NCBI RefSeq assembly: GCF_001619985.1
Contig: NW_017264203.1
Location: forward strand, 806,001-870,000
DNA from: Xylona heveae TC161
Lineage: Eukaryota; Ascomycota; Xylonomycetes; Xylonales; Xylonaceae
Direction: 5' to 3'
Length of the DNA: 64,000 nt
Shown: piece after piece, positions 20,711 to 32,812 of the stretch
Layout of the letters: each line of letters opens with the position of its first letter
Position numbering within the stretch: position 1 is the stretch's first letter
The notes under the pieces: generated by a model
What the model was told of the DNA's origin: nothing
What the model saw: the letters and a program-made list of their open reading frames with translations, nothing else
Databases searched by the model: none
Program-made: the position numbers and the translations under genes

Positions 20711-23700
20711 ATGGTTGTTTCGTACTCTCCGCACCGCGATGCGGGCGGTACTCTTCACTTTCCGTCACCTACGCACATTCACCACGTCGATACTTCGTCT
20801 GCGCTTCGAAAGCTCCGCCGATCGCTTTCCCGATCTCCTTCCAAAGGTCCTACCTTCCGACTCGTCTCGGCCAAATCGCCAAGCCCGTCTCCAAAATCTC
20901 ACCTTTCCTCATCGCCTCTCTCACCAACACCGCGATCTGCTGTTGTCAATCTCAGCGCGCCTTCCTTCAACTGCTCGTCCCCTCTTGCTGTTCCCTTCCC
21001 GCCTAGTGCGAGGATACATCGACCGGGAGCTCGACGGGCAACCCCAATGCGGCCGTCTTCGATGAGGACGTCTCCTCGAAGCCCAATGAAGCGCGCTCTG
21101 AGCGACTCGACTGATCACGGCAATGCAGCGCCGACTCCATCAGCAAGCTTCGCCCTGGGTGGGGAGAATCGACAGATGCGAAGTATTAGCTCTCCAGACA
21201 ACCTCGAAGGCAAAGAATATTCGCTCGACGAGGAAGATCAAGATGATGTCATCGTGGAAGATGACAGTGCTCCCGAGGACGAATCCATGAAGCTTGAGAA
21301 GACCAGCATCAACCACTTAAATCTGTTTTCAACCATTGCAAGCCCTTTGAAAAGAGGCGATGGAATCATGGACATGGACCGACCGAATCTGGGTAGCCCA
21401 GTTGCAAAGCGACGCAGCGTGCACGGCGCTAGTTTTATTTCCGACTTCAACGTCTTTGAACCCTCATCACCATCGACCGAGCTACGTGATGAGGCGGCCC
21501 CTGGTATAGAGATGGGCCAGCCGACCAGCCCTGCACCAGGAGCAGCATCGCCCTTCTTCTCTTCTTTGCCCAAGAGATCAACGTCTTTGCGCAAATCCAC
21601 ACTCCAGCAGCGTCACTTTGAGAAGCCCCTTTTTGCTCGGTCACGTCCCAACCCGGATTTGGCGCTTGACTTCCCTTCGGTGCCGCATTCTGGACCCAGA
21701 AATCGTCTCCCCGTCATGGCGGATTCGTCTTTTCCACCAATGTCTCGCGACAGTCCATTCTATCCGCACGGAAATCTCCCAAGCGCCTCAGTACACGCAA
21801 TGCCACAGACAAACTCAAGCCGATTCATCGACCAGCCAAGTCATCAGCCACATCCTCTCTCAAAGGAGATGACAGCCTCTTCAGCAAGTCCAAGCCTCGA
21901 AGAGGACTCACCGACTCACGTTCCAGTCTCCAACCATGATCGAGCGAAGAAGCTCGATTTCTCAAGATCACTGCCGGTTGGAATTCCGCGCCCTTTCCCT
22001 AGGGAGCCAGCGCAAAATGAATATTCACAAGCTCCTTCAGATACTTCTTTTGCAACCCCACAAAATTACAAACTCGTGAAACCTCTGCCAGCGGCGTTCA
22101 TGTCCACAGGTTTAATCTCAAAGAGAAATCGGAATCTGGATGACCAGCAAGCAGGCGGAAACGCAGGAAAGGCACAAATGCCAGACACACCATGCAAAAG
22201 ACCGATTAACTTCTTCGCCGCTGCTCCCGTTCCGATGCCAGGAAGTGCCTTGGGAAAGTCTCGCCAATCCCGTCCTGAATTTGGTACCCCATCTACTCCA
22301 TTCAATTTGCATGCGTCAAGGCAGTCGGGCAGCCGATACGGTGCTGGGGTGAGCATCTTTGGCAGTAACCTTTCCAAAGGACCCCTCGCAAGACGAGACA
22401 GTTTTGCCAGCATAGACGGTGAAGAATTCTCGCAGTCACCCGCAGGCAAGGATGGCCAGTCCAACGGCGATTACGATCTTCCTCCTACGCCGACGAAGCA
22501 AGTGTCTGGCCCGGCTAGCGCTCAACAGCAAAGCGTTTTCAGGCCATCAAGTTTTACCTTTGGAGAACCTACTCGTCCGGACAGTGCCGGCTCAACACCC
22601 GGCAGTCTGGGACAATACTCCCTGAACTGTAAGTCATCTTCAATTTCAAACTTACATGGCAGTGCTATGGAGCACATTCAGTGTGGTCGTCAAAATTCGG
22701 CACTGTCAACTCCCAAATCCGGCACACTGCAATATTCAACTTCCTCTTTTGCACGCTCTCGTTCATTGCGAAACTCGCAGTTTCGAGGCACTCCATCGCC
22801 TCTTTCTCTGAGATCTTTCGGTGGATCGATTATTCTCAGTCCGAAGCAGTCCAGATTTACTAAGACAATTTCTCTTTCTCCAGCGAGTCCACTCAGCGGT
22901 CGACACATGCAGGCGCGTCCTTCGCCCTGTACGCCTCACGAGAACGTTTTGCCCCCCGACCCGAGCAGCCTGTCCATCTCCGCGCGAAACGACGCGCAGA
23001 AGAGAATTCTACACGCTGGAAGCAGTAGTGTTGATTCAATCTTCACCCCAGCGACGCCGACGGCTCCGAAAGAACAGTTTCCGAATTTCCGAAACCGACG
23101 ATCTAGCATTACACCGATTAATGGATTTGCCGGCAATGATGTCGACCCTAGCTTGACATCCAGATTTACGGATGTTGAACTCATCGGCACCGGAGAGTTT
23201 TCCCAAGTTTACCGCGTGACGCAACCTCCGCCTGCGACCGGATCGCCTTCTTACTTTTCATTGCCAACGACGACTAGTTCAGCTGCTCAAACTCCATTGC
23301 CATCTCAAGTGTGGGCCGTGAAGAAAGCCCGGCAGCCATACGCTGGCCCCAAGGACCGCCAGCGGAAGCTTAAAGAAGTCAATGTGCTGAGAGCCTTGGG
23401 TAAAGGTGATCATATCGTGCAGCTGATTGATAGCTGGGAGGAGAAGAATCATCTTTATATCCAAACAGAATTCTGTGAGGAGGGCAGCCTTGATCTTTTT
23501 CTCTCTCAAGTGGGCAGAAAAGCGAGGCTGGACGATTTCAGGATTTGGAAGATTCTCCTCGAGCTCAGTTTAGGATTAAAGCACGTTCACGACTCCGGAT
23601 TCATCCACCTCGACTTGAAGCCGGCGAATGTTCTCATCACATTTGAGGGTGTGCTCAAGATTGGAGATTTTGGCATGGCCACTGCTTGGCCGGCCGCTCC

Positions 23701-24325
23701 TGGCATTGAAGGAGAGGGCGATAGAGAATATATCGGTCCCGAGATTCTCATGGGTCAATACGACAAGCCAGCCGATGTATTCGCTCTTGGGCTGATCATG
23801 TTGGAGATTGCTGGCAACGTTGAGCTTCCTGACAATGGCATCTCCTGGCAAAAATTGAGATCTGGGGATATGAGTGACGTTCCTAGCTTGACTTGGAGCT
23901 CAGGTAGCCAAATTTTTCGTGATTCATCTGGAAATCCCTTGTCGAGCGAGGAGTCGTTTGAGGACTTTTACGTTTCCGACTCTGGAGAAGACGATGACCC
24001 ACCGGCGTTTCTTCGTCACGGGAAGTTGTCTTCATCTTCATCATCATCCAAGAAGACTAAATCTTCCTTGGGCCCTCCTCGGAGCGAGTTGCTTCAACCT
24101 CCTATGTTCATGGTTGATCCGAACAACGAAGGTGCACTTGACCGCGTGGTGCGGTGGATGATTTCGCCGCAACCCGGCGACCGCCCTGTGGTTGATCAGA
24201 TTCTCTCTACAGTCGGCGTACAGTGGACCGAAGCACGACGAAGAGCAGGAGCCACTGTCTTTGAAGGAAACTGGGGACCCGCGGATGATGTTCTTACCGA
24301 CGACGCCGAAATGATTGATGTTTAA
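20711..24325 (+). CDS. Wee1-type inhibitory CDK kinase
   Basis: This is a single exon of 1204 residues. Residues 1-810 are disordered, with many SP/TP sites and KRALS- or RSLS-type basophilic sites. The kinase domain runs from about 817 to 1180. It has a Gly-rich loop GTGEFSQVY, the VKK lysine, the catalytic loop HLDLKPAN near 964 (Leu-Asp rather than Arg-Asp, the mark of the Wee1/Myt1 group), DFGMAT near 983 and GDREYIGPEIL. Wee1 phosphorylates the inhibitory tyrosine of Cdk1 and delays mitosis; the Aspergillus nidulans member is AnkA and the yeast one Swe1. A Ser-rich insert interrupts the C-lobe near residues 1070-1120, as in other filamentous fungi. A GTAAGT at 22629 with an AG 34 nt downstream is too short to be an intron and would break the frame. 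Confidence 0.93.
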   Translation: MVVSYSPHRDAGGTLHFPSPTHIHHVDTSSALRKLRRSLSRSPSKGPTFRLVSAKSPSPSPKSHLSSSPLSPTPRSAVVNLSAPSFNCSSPLAVPFPPSARIHRPGARRATPMRPSSMRTSPRSPMKRALSDSTDHGNAAPTPSASFALGGENRQMRSISSPDNLEGKEYSLDEEDQDDVIVEDDSAPEDESMKLEKTSINHLNLFSTIASPLKRGDGIMDMDRPNLGSPVAKRRSVHGASFISDFNVFEPSSPSTELRDEAAPGIEMGQPTSPAPGAASPFFSSLPKRSTSLRKSTLQQRHFEKPLFARSRPNPDLALDFPSVPHSGPRNRLPVMADSSFPPMSRDSPFYPHGNLPSASVHAMPQTNSSRFIDQPSHQPHPLSKEMTASSASPSLEEDSPTHVPVSNHDRAKKLDFSRSLPVGIPRPFPREPAQNEYSQAPSDTSFATPQNYKLVKPLPAAFMSTGLISKRNRNLDDQQAGGNAGKAQMPDTPCKRPINFFAAAPVPMPGSALGKSRQSRPEFGTPSTPFNLHASRQSGSRYGAGVSIFGSNLSKGPLARRDSFASIDGEEFSQSPAGKDGQSNGDYDLPPTPTKQVSGPASAQQQSVFRPSSFTFGEPTRPDSAGSTPGSLGQYSLNCKSSSISNLHGSAMEHIQCGRQNSALSTPKSGTLQYSTSSFARSRSLRNSQFRGTPSPLSLRSFGGSIILSPKQSRFTKTISLSPASPLSGRHMQARPSPCTPHENVLPPDPSSLSISARNDAQKRILHAGSSSVDSIFTPATPTAPKEQFPNFRNRRSSITPINGFAGNDVDPSLTSRFTDVELIGTGEFSQVYRVTQPPPATGSPSYFSLPTTTSSAAQTPLPSQVWAVKKARQPYAGPKDRQRKLKEVNVLRALGKGDHIVQLIDSWEEKNHLYIQTEFCEEGSLDLFLSQVGRKARLDDFRIWKILLELSLGLKHVHDSGFIHLDLKPANVLITFEGVLKIGDFGMATAWPAAPGIEGEGDREYIGPEILMGQYDKPADVFALGLIMLEIAGNVELPDNGISWQKLRSGDMSDVPSLTWSSGSQIFRDSSGNPLSSEESFEDFYVSDSGEDDDPPAFLRHGKLSSSSSSSKKTKSSLGPPRSELLQPPMFMVDPNNEGALDRVVRWMISPQPGDRPVVDQILSTVGVQWTEARRRAGATVFEGNWGPADDVLTDDAEMIDV

Positions 24326-25737
24326 GAGATTTCATTTGTCCAGGCCGGATGGCTCAAAAGATACCATTTCGCCTTGGAAATCTTGTCTTTCCCACAGAAC
24401 ACAGGATAATACCATTACTTTCGACGCTTTTATTCCGACGTGTGTTTCTCTTTCAACCTCTGATATTGACAAATTGGCGTTCGGTCCGCCCCTCCGTCTT
24501 TCTTTTGGCTACGCGGCAGTATTTCCCTGTTGTAATCGCCTTTGCCTTTCGCTTTGAGAAGTTCCTCTCTTCTCTCTTCTCCTTTTTTTCTTTGTTTCTT
24601 TACATATCCTCTCATTTTTGTCTCGCTTGGCACGGTGTTGTTGGCTTGGGGTTGATGACACGGCATGGCATGGCATCGCTTGCAGCATTATTATCGTCAT
24701 CATTGGCATTACATTATCACATCGTCACATTATTACACCATCATATGAGGAGCAGGGCGTTTGGTTGCGTTCTCTTCATCAGCCTACCTTTTGCGCAACT
24801 TGCAATGCTCTAAATTTTGCCTTTTTTGCTCCCGGATTTTTCTTTTTTCCACTGCTTTCGTTGCACACAATCTCCGGTTAATAACTGCAATGCAGAACCG
24901 TCGCTTTTCTCCACTTGCTCTGCTTTTTTTCCCCTGCTTTTCCTGGATCATGATCTTAGGACCTTGGGGGCGTCTCTGGTTCGAGGAAGAGAAACATTTT
25001 TATTTTCTTTCAAAAGACTCTAGTCGGCATGATTACCTGATTATCTTTGTATTTTAATTTCTCATTTTTTCTCTCTCGTTATGGCGGTCTCTTTTTTCCC
25101 GTCTCGTTGTGGGCCAGTTTCCGTCCCTTTTTTATGTCGGACCTGGGAGCATCATATCCATATCTTAATTACTTGCCCTGATATCTCCCTCTCTCTCTTT
25201 TTTTTTCTTTTTCTTTTTTTTCCTAGCATCTTTCTTTTCCGCTGGGGGGGAGCTCTTAACGACATTGTTTATTAGACTATTATCAATCATTTCCCTTTTT
25301 CTTTTCTTTTCTTTTCTTCTCTTTTTTTTCTTCTTTTTTTCTTGTTAACAGAAACCTCGAGTTTCTAATTCTGGCGAAAAGGATATCATAGTCTAAAAGG
25401 TATCTTGTCATCTTCGCATAATAATAGATTTTAGTTGAATCTATTTGGGGTTTCTTTTTAACCCTATTTTACAGATTTGCTCAGATTATCCACGTTAACT
25501 TACCTTAGTCTTTGATCGCATCTACTCTGATCGTCGTGTGTCTCTTGTTAACCCGTGCTTTTTATGATTTGTGTTTTGACTCTTATTGCTCTACTCTTAT
25601 TGCTTTACTCTTATTGCACATTGCCATTCGTCGTAAAGGTATACTGACTTGCGGAAAGACGATCGACCGTGCAGACGTGCAGACGTGCAGACGTGCAGCA
25701 CTGCTCAGGACGTATGGATGTGTGAACTCGTGATTTA

Positions 25738-25763
25738 ATTGATTGATTGATTGATTGATTGAT
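25738..25763. repeat. (TTGA)n microsatellite
   Basis: About six perfect TTGA/ATTG units lie in the 3' flank of AIP1. Confidence 0.85.
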
Positions 25764-25857
25764 GTAGATTCTAGTAGAGATATATGATAGATGACTCAAG
25801 TCGAGGTATCGAAAGACGTCTACAGACTTGGATGACGCGGAAGTGATACTACCTATA

Positions 25858-25930
25858 GATACTGACACTGATACTGACACTGACACCACCACTAAGACAA
25901 AAACTGACACCGACACCGACACTGATACAA
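25858..25930. repeat. (GACACT/GATACT)n hexanucleotide array
   Basis: About ten copies of a degenerate ACTGAC/ACTGAT unit end a few bases downstream of the AIP1 stop codon. The array is therefore expected in the AIP1 3' UTR. Confidence 0.8.
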
Positions 25931-25942
25931 ATACTATAATAG

Positions 25943-28171
25943 TTACCTAACACCCTCGACCTTCCAGACCTTGACGGCGGCATCGGCGCCCGCGCTAATA
26001 ACTTTATCCTTTGCGACCCAGGCCACGCCACTGACGCCGTCCTTGTGCGCGTTCGCGGCCTTGACTCTGCCTTCGGGGCTCGCGACACTCCACACAAAGA
26101 CGTTAGTATCGAGACTGCCGCTGACGGCGCAGGTGCTGTCCGGGTTCCACGCAATGGACGTGATGCGCGCGGTATGCGTGGACCATCGGTTGGTAGCGAC
26201 GGACCAGTCGGCGGTCTTGTAGACGACGATTTTGCCAGATGCGTTTCCGGCAGCAAGGAGGGATCCGTCGGGCGAGAAGGTGAGGGCGCTGATCCAGGAG
26301 GAGGAAGAGGAGGAAGAGGGGTTTGTGAGTGTGGTTTTGGGCTCGAGGGTCTTGGAGAGGGCAAAGATGTGGACGACCCCGTCGTCGCCTCCGACTGCGA
26401 CGGTGTCGTTGCTGGCTGATATGCTTCTGGGCTCGAATTTCGTGAGGGCTTCGCCGAGCTTGGCGCCGCTCTTGTCGTAGATTTCGACACCGGTGGATGT
26501 GGCTACGAGCACCTTGGATGACGCGCCGTTGGCGGTGGTTGTCGCAACGCCCTTGGGTTGTCCGACGAGTTTGATCGCCTCGTTGGTGAAGCTTCCAGAA
26601 GATGCATCGAGACTGCGTAACGTGTCGTCCCACCCGACACTGTATATGTCTTTGCCTGCGGTCGCGGCCAGGCCGGAGACTTGGTTCGTATGCGTCTCGC
26701 CATTGGCCTTGGTTCCGAGACCCGTGGAAAGGTCCCAGCTGCAGATACGCCCTTCGTAGCTCCCTGTCCACAAGGTCTGTCCTGCGTCGAGATTGTACCC
26801 TGCGGCTGTAATGGCCTTTTGGTGGCCCTGGACGACCTTGACGGGTTGTGGGTTGCCCTCGGTCAAGTAGTTCAAGTCGCCGTCGAGGTTCAAGCTGATG
26901 ATCAGGCCGTCAGTTCTGCCAGATGGCCAGACGACGCCGACTTGGTGGTCAGGCACGCTCACGGTGCCTTCTGGGCCAAATCTCCAGCTTTGTGTCACCT
27001 TTCCGGCCTCGGCGTCCCAGATTTTGACCGTCTGGTCGGCACTCGCGGTGACGAAGCGTTTGGAGTCGGGGGCCCAGGACACGCCAAAGATGCTTCCCTT
27101 GTGCTCGCCTTCGCCGATCTGCGCTTTGACTTCTCCCGTCTTTCCGTCGTATAGCCAAATCTTCCTGTCGGCGCCAACGGTAACCAGGCTCGATCCGTCC
27201 GGACTGAAAGCCACGCCGTACAAAAAGTTGGAGTGTTTTCCCTTTTGTGTGCTGTTGAATTTGAATGGCGCACCGTGGTAAAATACCATGTTCTTGTCGT
27301 CACTGCCCGTTGCTGCCCGGAATGGTCGCTGGCTGCGCATAGCAACGCAGTTGATTTGCGCGCTGTGGCCGGAGATTTCTCCAACTGTGTTTCCGCTGTC
27401 TGCTGAGATGAAGTGCCCGAACCGACCCTTGCCGTGACCTACAGCAACTATACGCTGAGAATCGCCATCCCAGGCAATGTCGTTGATACGTCCGCCAGTT
27501 ATTTGGTACTCGCCTGAAGAACACACTTGTCAGATCCAAATCGCATTCAGAGTCTGGGAGTGCTGCTTGGCTAACCTTTGGTTGCGCCCTCTCCTACACA
27601 ATCCCACACTCTTACTGTACCGTTCACGTCTCCGCTTGCAACGTAGAAGCCCGAGGGCGAGAACCTTGCGACGGTCGTCTGCGCGGTGTGGCCAGTGTAC
27701 TGTCTACTCACTGCCGGATTGTCAATGGAGCGAATGAAGACGGATTTATTAGACTAATTGACAAAACGCATCATAGTCAGTATCACGACAATTGCAGAGT
27801 CACCAAGAAAGCTGGTCCAGAGGGACAGAAGAAGCTGATGCGTTAGGAGGAGGAGCAAGAGCTCCTCTCCAACCCCGCCTAGGCTCGTCACACACCACAC
27901 GCCTAAAGCCAGAGCCTCTTGCCCGTTGTCTGCCAACTCTCAATATCAGGGATTGGTTTAGCTTACAGCATAAGCAATCCGCTCGCCTTTAGGATCAGTA
28001 GATAGTGGCGTGGGAAAGCCGCGACTCGTCGAGGGCGAGGAAGCCCATATAGTTTCTATTAAGGAGTAACGGCATTAGTCTACTGCATTTTGCGCCGGCG
28101 TCGAAGCCAGAGGAATTCAGATCCAAACAGCAATACCAATCCCTTGACCACATACCTGAGGTGATAGACAT
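25943..28171 (-). CDS. AIP1: Actin-interacting protein 1, WD40
   Basis: Exons, in order of transcription, are 28171-28156, 28055-27967, 27753-27576 and 27513-25943, giving 617 residues, the usual length. The first exon is only 16 nt (MSITS plus one base). Conserved blocks are DPKGERIAYA, SNKSVFIRSIDNP, GHTAQTTVARFSPSG and GGRINDIAWDGDSQRI, followed by a long series of WD40 repeats (FGVSWAPDSKRF, ALTFSPDGSLL, GVAWVAKDKVISAGADAAV) in two propellers. Aip1 works with cofilin to sever and cap actin filaments, recycling monomers at endocytic patches and the hyphal tip. The short Ser-rich loop near residue 490 is probably an inter-blade insertion. The gene is head to head with the FUSC/DUF2421 membrane protein, with 378 bp between starts. 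Confidence 0.95.
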
Positions 28172-28549
28172 GTTGTGTTTGCTGAAATGAGAGAGGATGA
28201 TGGCTCATTCAGGCTGCGTACACAATGAGCGGGGTGACGTACTCGGTAGCATTTAAATGGAACCAAAACACGCCAACCAACTAGCGAGCTTTACGGGCTG
28301 GACTCTGAACTCTGTTTACAACTAATTTAGAGGATCATGACTATCAACGGCGCAAGATAACCTCAGATTTGCTGCGTGATCTATTTGTTAGTCTGCTTCT
28401 CTCACCTTGACTGTTGACTTCTTCAGTTTTTTCTTGTCAAACACTTACAATAACCTCTGGGTACCAACGGTACACAAGTTCTGAGCTCAACTAACGGCCG
28501 CGAATAGATAAGGCGGGCGATTTGTAGGTTATGGGATGACGACCGCACA
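28172..28549. promoter_or_regulatory. Bidirectional promoter region AIP1 / FUSC-DUF2421 gene
   Basis: This 378-bp segment separates two divergent start codons and must hold both promoters. No certain TATA or CCAAT element was identified. Confidence 0.55.
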
Positions 28550-31500
28550 ATGTCCGACGACTCGTCGGATCACATTCCCCCGGCGACGAACGTCGGGCGG
28601 CTGCTTAAAAGAAATGTAAGCTTTGACACCGGCGACTCGGATATATCATGTCCTGCCTTGATCCGCCTTGTACGCCGCCAAAGCTGACCGTCGCTACTTT
28701 TCCCTGAGCTAGGCTACCTTGATCCTCCCACAAACTGGAGAACGCGTTCGAAGGTCCTTTACTCTCCGCATCCCGAGACATGTTGCGAATGAAGACGGTG
28801 CCACTACCCCCCTCCTGCGGCGTCGGAGGTCCACCGGGGAGAGATGTGGCGCTGCAAGAGCTGCATGGAAGTCTGTCAAAGCAGGCATAAGACTCTTTAC
28901 CGGGGTTGTTATGTCGAAGACGAGCCAGAGCGTTTTGAAATGTAGCTTTGCATATCTTTTGGGAAGCATGGCGACATTCGTCCCACAAATTGCTGCCTTC
29001 CTGGGTAAGCAAGATGGAAAGCATATGGTCGCTACTGTGACAGTCTACTTTCATCCTGCGCGCTCCCAGGGAAGCATGCACGAAGCCACACTGTTGGCGC
29101 TGCTTGCCTTTCTGTACGCCGCCTTTATTTCGGTCACCAGCATGGGCGTCTCTATATTTTTCGATGATCGTGGCCTCCAAGCTTTGGGCCATGCTATCGT
29201 CTTAATAGTCTTCTGCGGAGGTGGGCTTGGGCTTGTTGGATGGGTCAAACTGAAGCTTGGGAATCCCCTCGTGAACGTTGCTTGCTCATTGACGTCTCTG
29301 GCGATTATAACTATCCTTACGAAAGAAGGTGCTGTGCAAACATCTACCTTCTCCGACGATAAGATCACACAAGTCTTAAAAATGGTAGTGATGGGCATGT
29401 TCGCTACCACTGCAGTATGCCTCATTTTCAATCCTATTTCTGCGAGAAAAGGGCTTCGAGAAAACATGATCAAAGCGACTGATTCCCTCGGCGATATGCT
29501 TTCGATGATTGCACGCAGCTTCCTTGTGGGTTTGGAACAAGAGCTCCGACAACCCGCTTTCATTGCGGCCTCTAGCCAATACAACTCGGTTTTTACCTCC
29601 ATGAAAAAGAATCTTAGAGAAGCAAAATTTGAACATTATGCCTTGGGCACCGAAGCCCAGTATCACATCGAAGCCAGGCTTGTCAATTGTATGCAACGTC
29701 TCGCACAAAACATTGGTGGTCTTCGAAGCGCAGCTACCATGCAATTTACGTTGCTCGCTCAATCATGGTCAGGCGGAACGACGAACCCTACCTATGCCTC
29801 GTCGATGCTTTCTGGATTCCATGACCAGCGAGAGGAAAGTGCTGGAACCTTGAGCGTGATTGAAGAAGCACCCGAAGACGGTGATCTTTTCAATATGACT
29901 CAACCTAGCTCTATGGGACAATCAGTCGCTAGTTTACCACCAATAACACCGGCGGATATTTTCTCTAGGTTTATTTTACATCTTGGCCCATCAATGGTAG
30001 GCATCATCTGTCAAGATGGCTTTTCCGTTTCTCCCAACTCCTCTCGACTAATATTCGCAGAAATCTTTGACATATACGCTAAAGCAAATCCTTGATGAAC
30101 TCCCCTACGGACCTGGACCAACTTATGCGATTGCCATCAATCCCAATTTTCGATCAAGTTTATCCGAGGCTATGGAATTATATGCGACAGCCAGAAATGA
30201 AGCGCTTGCATTGCTATATGGCCACAATGACCTTAGCAAACATCGGCCTGCCGAGATCGAGGCGGACTTTGAAGAAGTTGCTGCTAGCTGTGGACATTTC
30301 AGCTCCTGCCTGCAAGATTTTGCTGAAGATATGAAAGTCTTCTTGGAGATCTTGGAAGAACTCAAACTCAATCTTGATCGTCGGCCCAGGCGTCGGTCGT
30401 GGAGATGGCTTTTGTTTTGGCGGAGCCGCTCATGGAGGCACCTTGGTAACGAAGAAGATCCGGGTAAGAATCTTGATAATGAGATGTTCGAGTAATCTAC
30501 TGATTCTCCTTAAGAACGCGACATCTCGATACATTCAAGCATTGACAGAGACGTGTTGCATTCAAATGCTGAAGGGTTACGACAACGTGTAAGTCTTGAC
30601 AATAACAACCAACTGGGGAGATATAAATACCGATACACGTTATGGAAATTGCTTCGCGGTTTCCGCAGGGAGGATGTCAAATTTGCCATCAAGGTCGGAG
30701 TCGGCGCCGCTTTGTATGCTCTTCCTTCATTTCTCCCCTCAACCAGGCCATTTTATTCTCACTGGCGTGGAGAATGGGGACTGTTATCTTACATGCTTGT
30801 ATGCTCTATGACCATAGGCGCGTCCAACACCACAGGTTTTCAACGGTTTTTGGGCACGTGCTTAGGTGCGATTGGAGCCATTTCCGCTTGGTACATTTCT
30901 CAAGGGAACCCCATTGCGCTCGCAGCGCTAGGCTGGCTCATGTCGCTTGCCTGTTTCTACATCATTATCGGCAAAGGGAAAGGGCCCATGGGCAGATTTA
31001 TCCTTTTAACCTATAATCTTTCAGCCTTGTATGCCTACTCGCTTTCAGTCAAGGACGACGAAGATGATGAGGACGAGGGAGGCACTCACCCTTGGATAGC
31101 CGAAATCGCGCTCCATCGTGTTGTCGCTGTCATGTCAGGTTGTCTCTGGGGCATGATTGTCACTCGACTCATTTGGCCGATTAGTGCTCGAAAGAAACTC
31201 AAAGACGGACTAAGTGTGTTGTGGCTTCGTATGGGGCTACTCTGGAAGCGCGACCCATTTTCAATGCTGCTTGAAAGAGGTTCCCTTACCCCTTATATGA
31301 ATGCATGGGAAGAATTGCAAATGCAACAATCCATTTCGCGCCTAGATGGGCTTCGGCAGGCAGCCTGTCACGAGTATGGGCTCAAGAGACCTTTTCCAAA
31401 CACCATATACGATTCAATTATTAAGAGCACAGGTCGCATGCTCGATGCTTTCCATGCCATTAACGTCGTCATCATGAAAGATCTTAAAGCGTCTGAAGGT

Positions 31501-31952
31501 GAAGTTGCCATTTTACGGCACACGTCACGGGAGCGAGCACAACTTTGCGCTCGAATCACTCATCTGTTTCAAGGTATGTTTGTCGGTTCTGAACATCCTT
31601 CACTTGTATTAATAGTATTCTTCTAGTTTTGGCCTCATCCGTGAAACTCGAGTACCCCATCAATGACGCGCTGCCGAATACTGAAAACGCCAGAGACCGG
31701 CTTCTTACGAAGATCTTTGACTATCGGCGCACGTCTGCTGAAGCGCCAGGCGTCAGTGACGAAGATTTCGCGCTTCTTTACGCTTACGGTACGTAAAAAC
31801 TCTTTGCAGTCATTGATTGGGAACGAATAGGGTGATTGACAGGAGACACAGCCCTCGTTACTGGACAGATCTCTCATGAAATAGCCTCAGTGAGCAAGGA
31901 CATTGAGAAATTGTTCGGTGTCCTCAATGAAGACGCATTGAAACTGGCATAA
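28550..31952 (+). CDS. FUSC-like membrane protein, ER transporter 6TM / DUF2421 (Bre4-type)
   Basis: Exons 28550-28615, 28713-29996, 30061-30463, 30515-31573, 31627-31788 and 31843-31952 give 1027 residues; all five introns (97, 64, 51, 53 and 54 nt) have GT...AG ends and keep frame. Two six-span modules are visible. The N-terminal one (about 75-270) includes FAYLLGSMATFVPQIAAF and LALLAFLYAAFISVTSMGVS. The C-terminal one (about 620-810) includes AIKVGVGAALYALPSF and VVAVMSGCLWGMIVTRLIWP. A cytoplasmic helical region lies between them, and DUF2421-type helices follow. The organisation matches fungal relatives of aromatic-acid exporters and yeast Bre4, which affects brefeldin A sensitivity. 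Substrate and membrane are not known from sequence. I took the ATG at 28550 because it gives a clean phase-0 junction to exon 2. Confidence 0.88.
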
Positions 31953-32812
31953 GTTCTGGCTGGAGGTTCATCTAATAGACAAGGTAGATTAAATGTACAT
32001 ACGAACAAGATCATTTTAAGATTCTGTTCTCCATGTAGAGTGGTTCACGTCGTAACGTAGTGGATGAATTAATGGTTCGTAGACTTGGGATCAGCCACAT
32101 GTGGCGGTGCAAGTCGCATTTCGATGACGGGAGATGCCGCAATCGCGATAGGATGCAATGGGAAACTTACCAGCCTCTCTTCCCATCAGAATGGGCTTGA
32201 TGATATTGCTTCGCCATTAATATTTTGTCCCGATTATCATCATACTTACAAGCAGAGCTCCGTATCCAGTCAAGCAGTGGCTGGATCGGACCTCCTGCCC
32301 GAAAGGCGCTCGGAAGAGGCCCGAGACTACGACATTGGACAAGCTGCATTAGCAGTATCGGCTGCCATTGCTCCTCCGCCCGCGACACGGCGCGCAACGT
32401 CACGATTGGCCCATAATAGAAAATCAACACGGGCTCAATAATCATTCAGTGGGTGAATCAGCTACATTTTCTTTTCTTAAAGAGAGAAGGTGACTAACTG
32501 GGAGAAGCAAAATAAATTAATTGACGAATACCTTCATTTGTGTGTCTGGCGCGCTTTCCTTTCCCTCGTCGCACACTGGCGTACCAACGGAATCCTACCT
32601 CTGTTCCTTTCAGCTCCCTTTCCTAAGGGTCTCATCATCATAAGATCCCGTTCGACCAGGTGTTTTATACGTACATATTTGCTTTACTATCGCTCCTCCA
32701 CCAAACAAGCTTCTCGACGTTAAGCTGCATTTCATAACTTCGCCGCTGTACGAGCACCAACGTTCTTCTCACGACACTTGCACCATAGCTTGCCCCAGAT
32801 ACAATTTTAGAT
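31953..32812. other. Intergenic region before HFI1
   Basis: This is an 860-bp gap between two genes on the same strand. Open frames on both strands at about 32085-32445 begin at non-ATG codons and show no family features. The last 300 bases are pyrimidine-rich leader or promoter for HFI1. Confidence 0.5.

Larger units (their letters stand above)
24326..25942. other. Convergent gap WEE1 / AIP1, pyrimidine-rich then repeat-rich
   Basis: 24326-25500 is T/C-rich 3' flank. 25670-25935 holds three short arrays: a 9-bp unit (ACGTGCAG), a TTGA tetranucleotide and a GACACT-type hexanucleotide. No gene is supported. Confidence 0.55.

Noticed and set aside
20511-21065. 184-codon frame overlapping the WEE1 start
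   Set aside because: It starts at GTG, not ATG, and overlaps the well-supported kinase frame.
22629-22662. GTAAGT...CAG pair in WEE1
   Set aside because: At 34 nt it is too short for an intron, and its removal shifts the frame.
32085-32445. Overlapping frames of about 90-118 codons on both strands before HFI1
   Set aside because: Neither is a convincing ATG-led gene, and neither shows a domain or splice structure; treated as intergenic.
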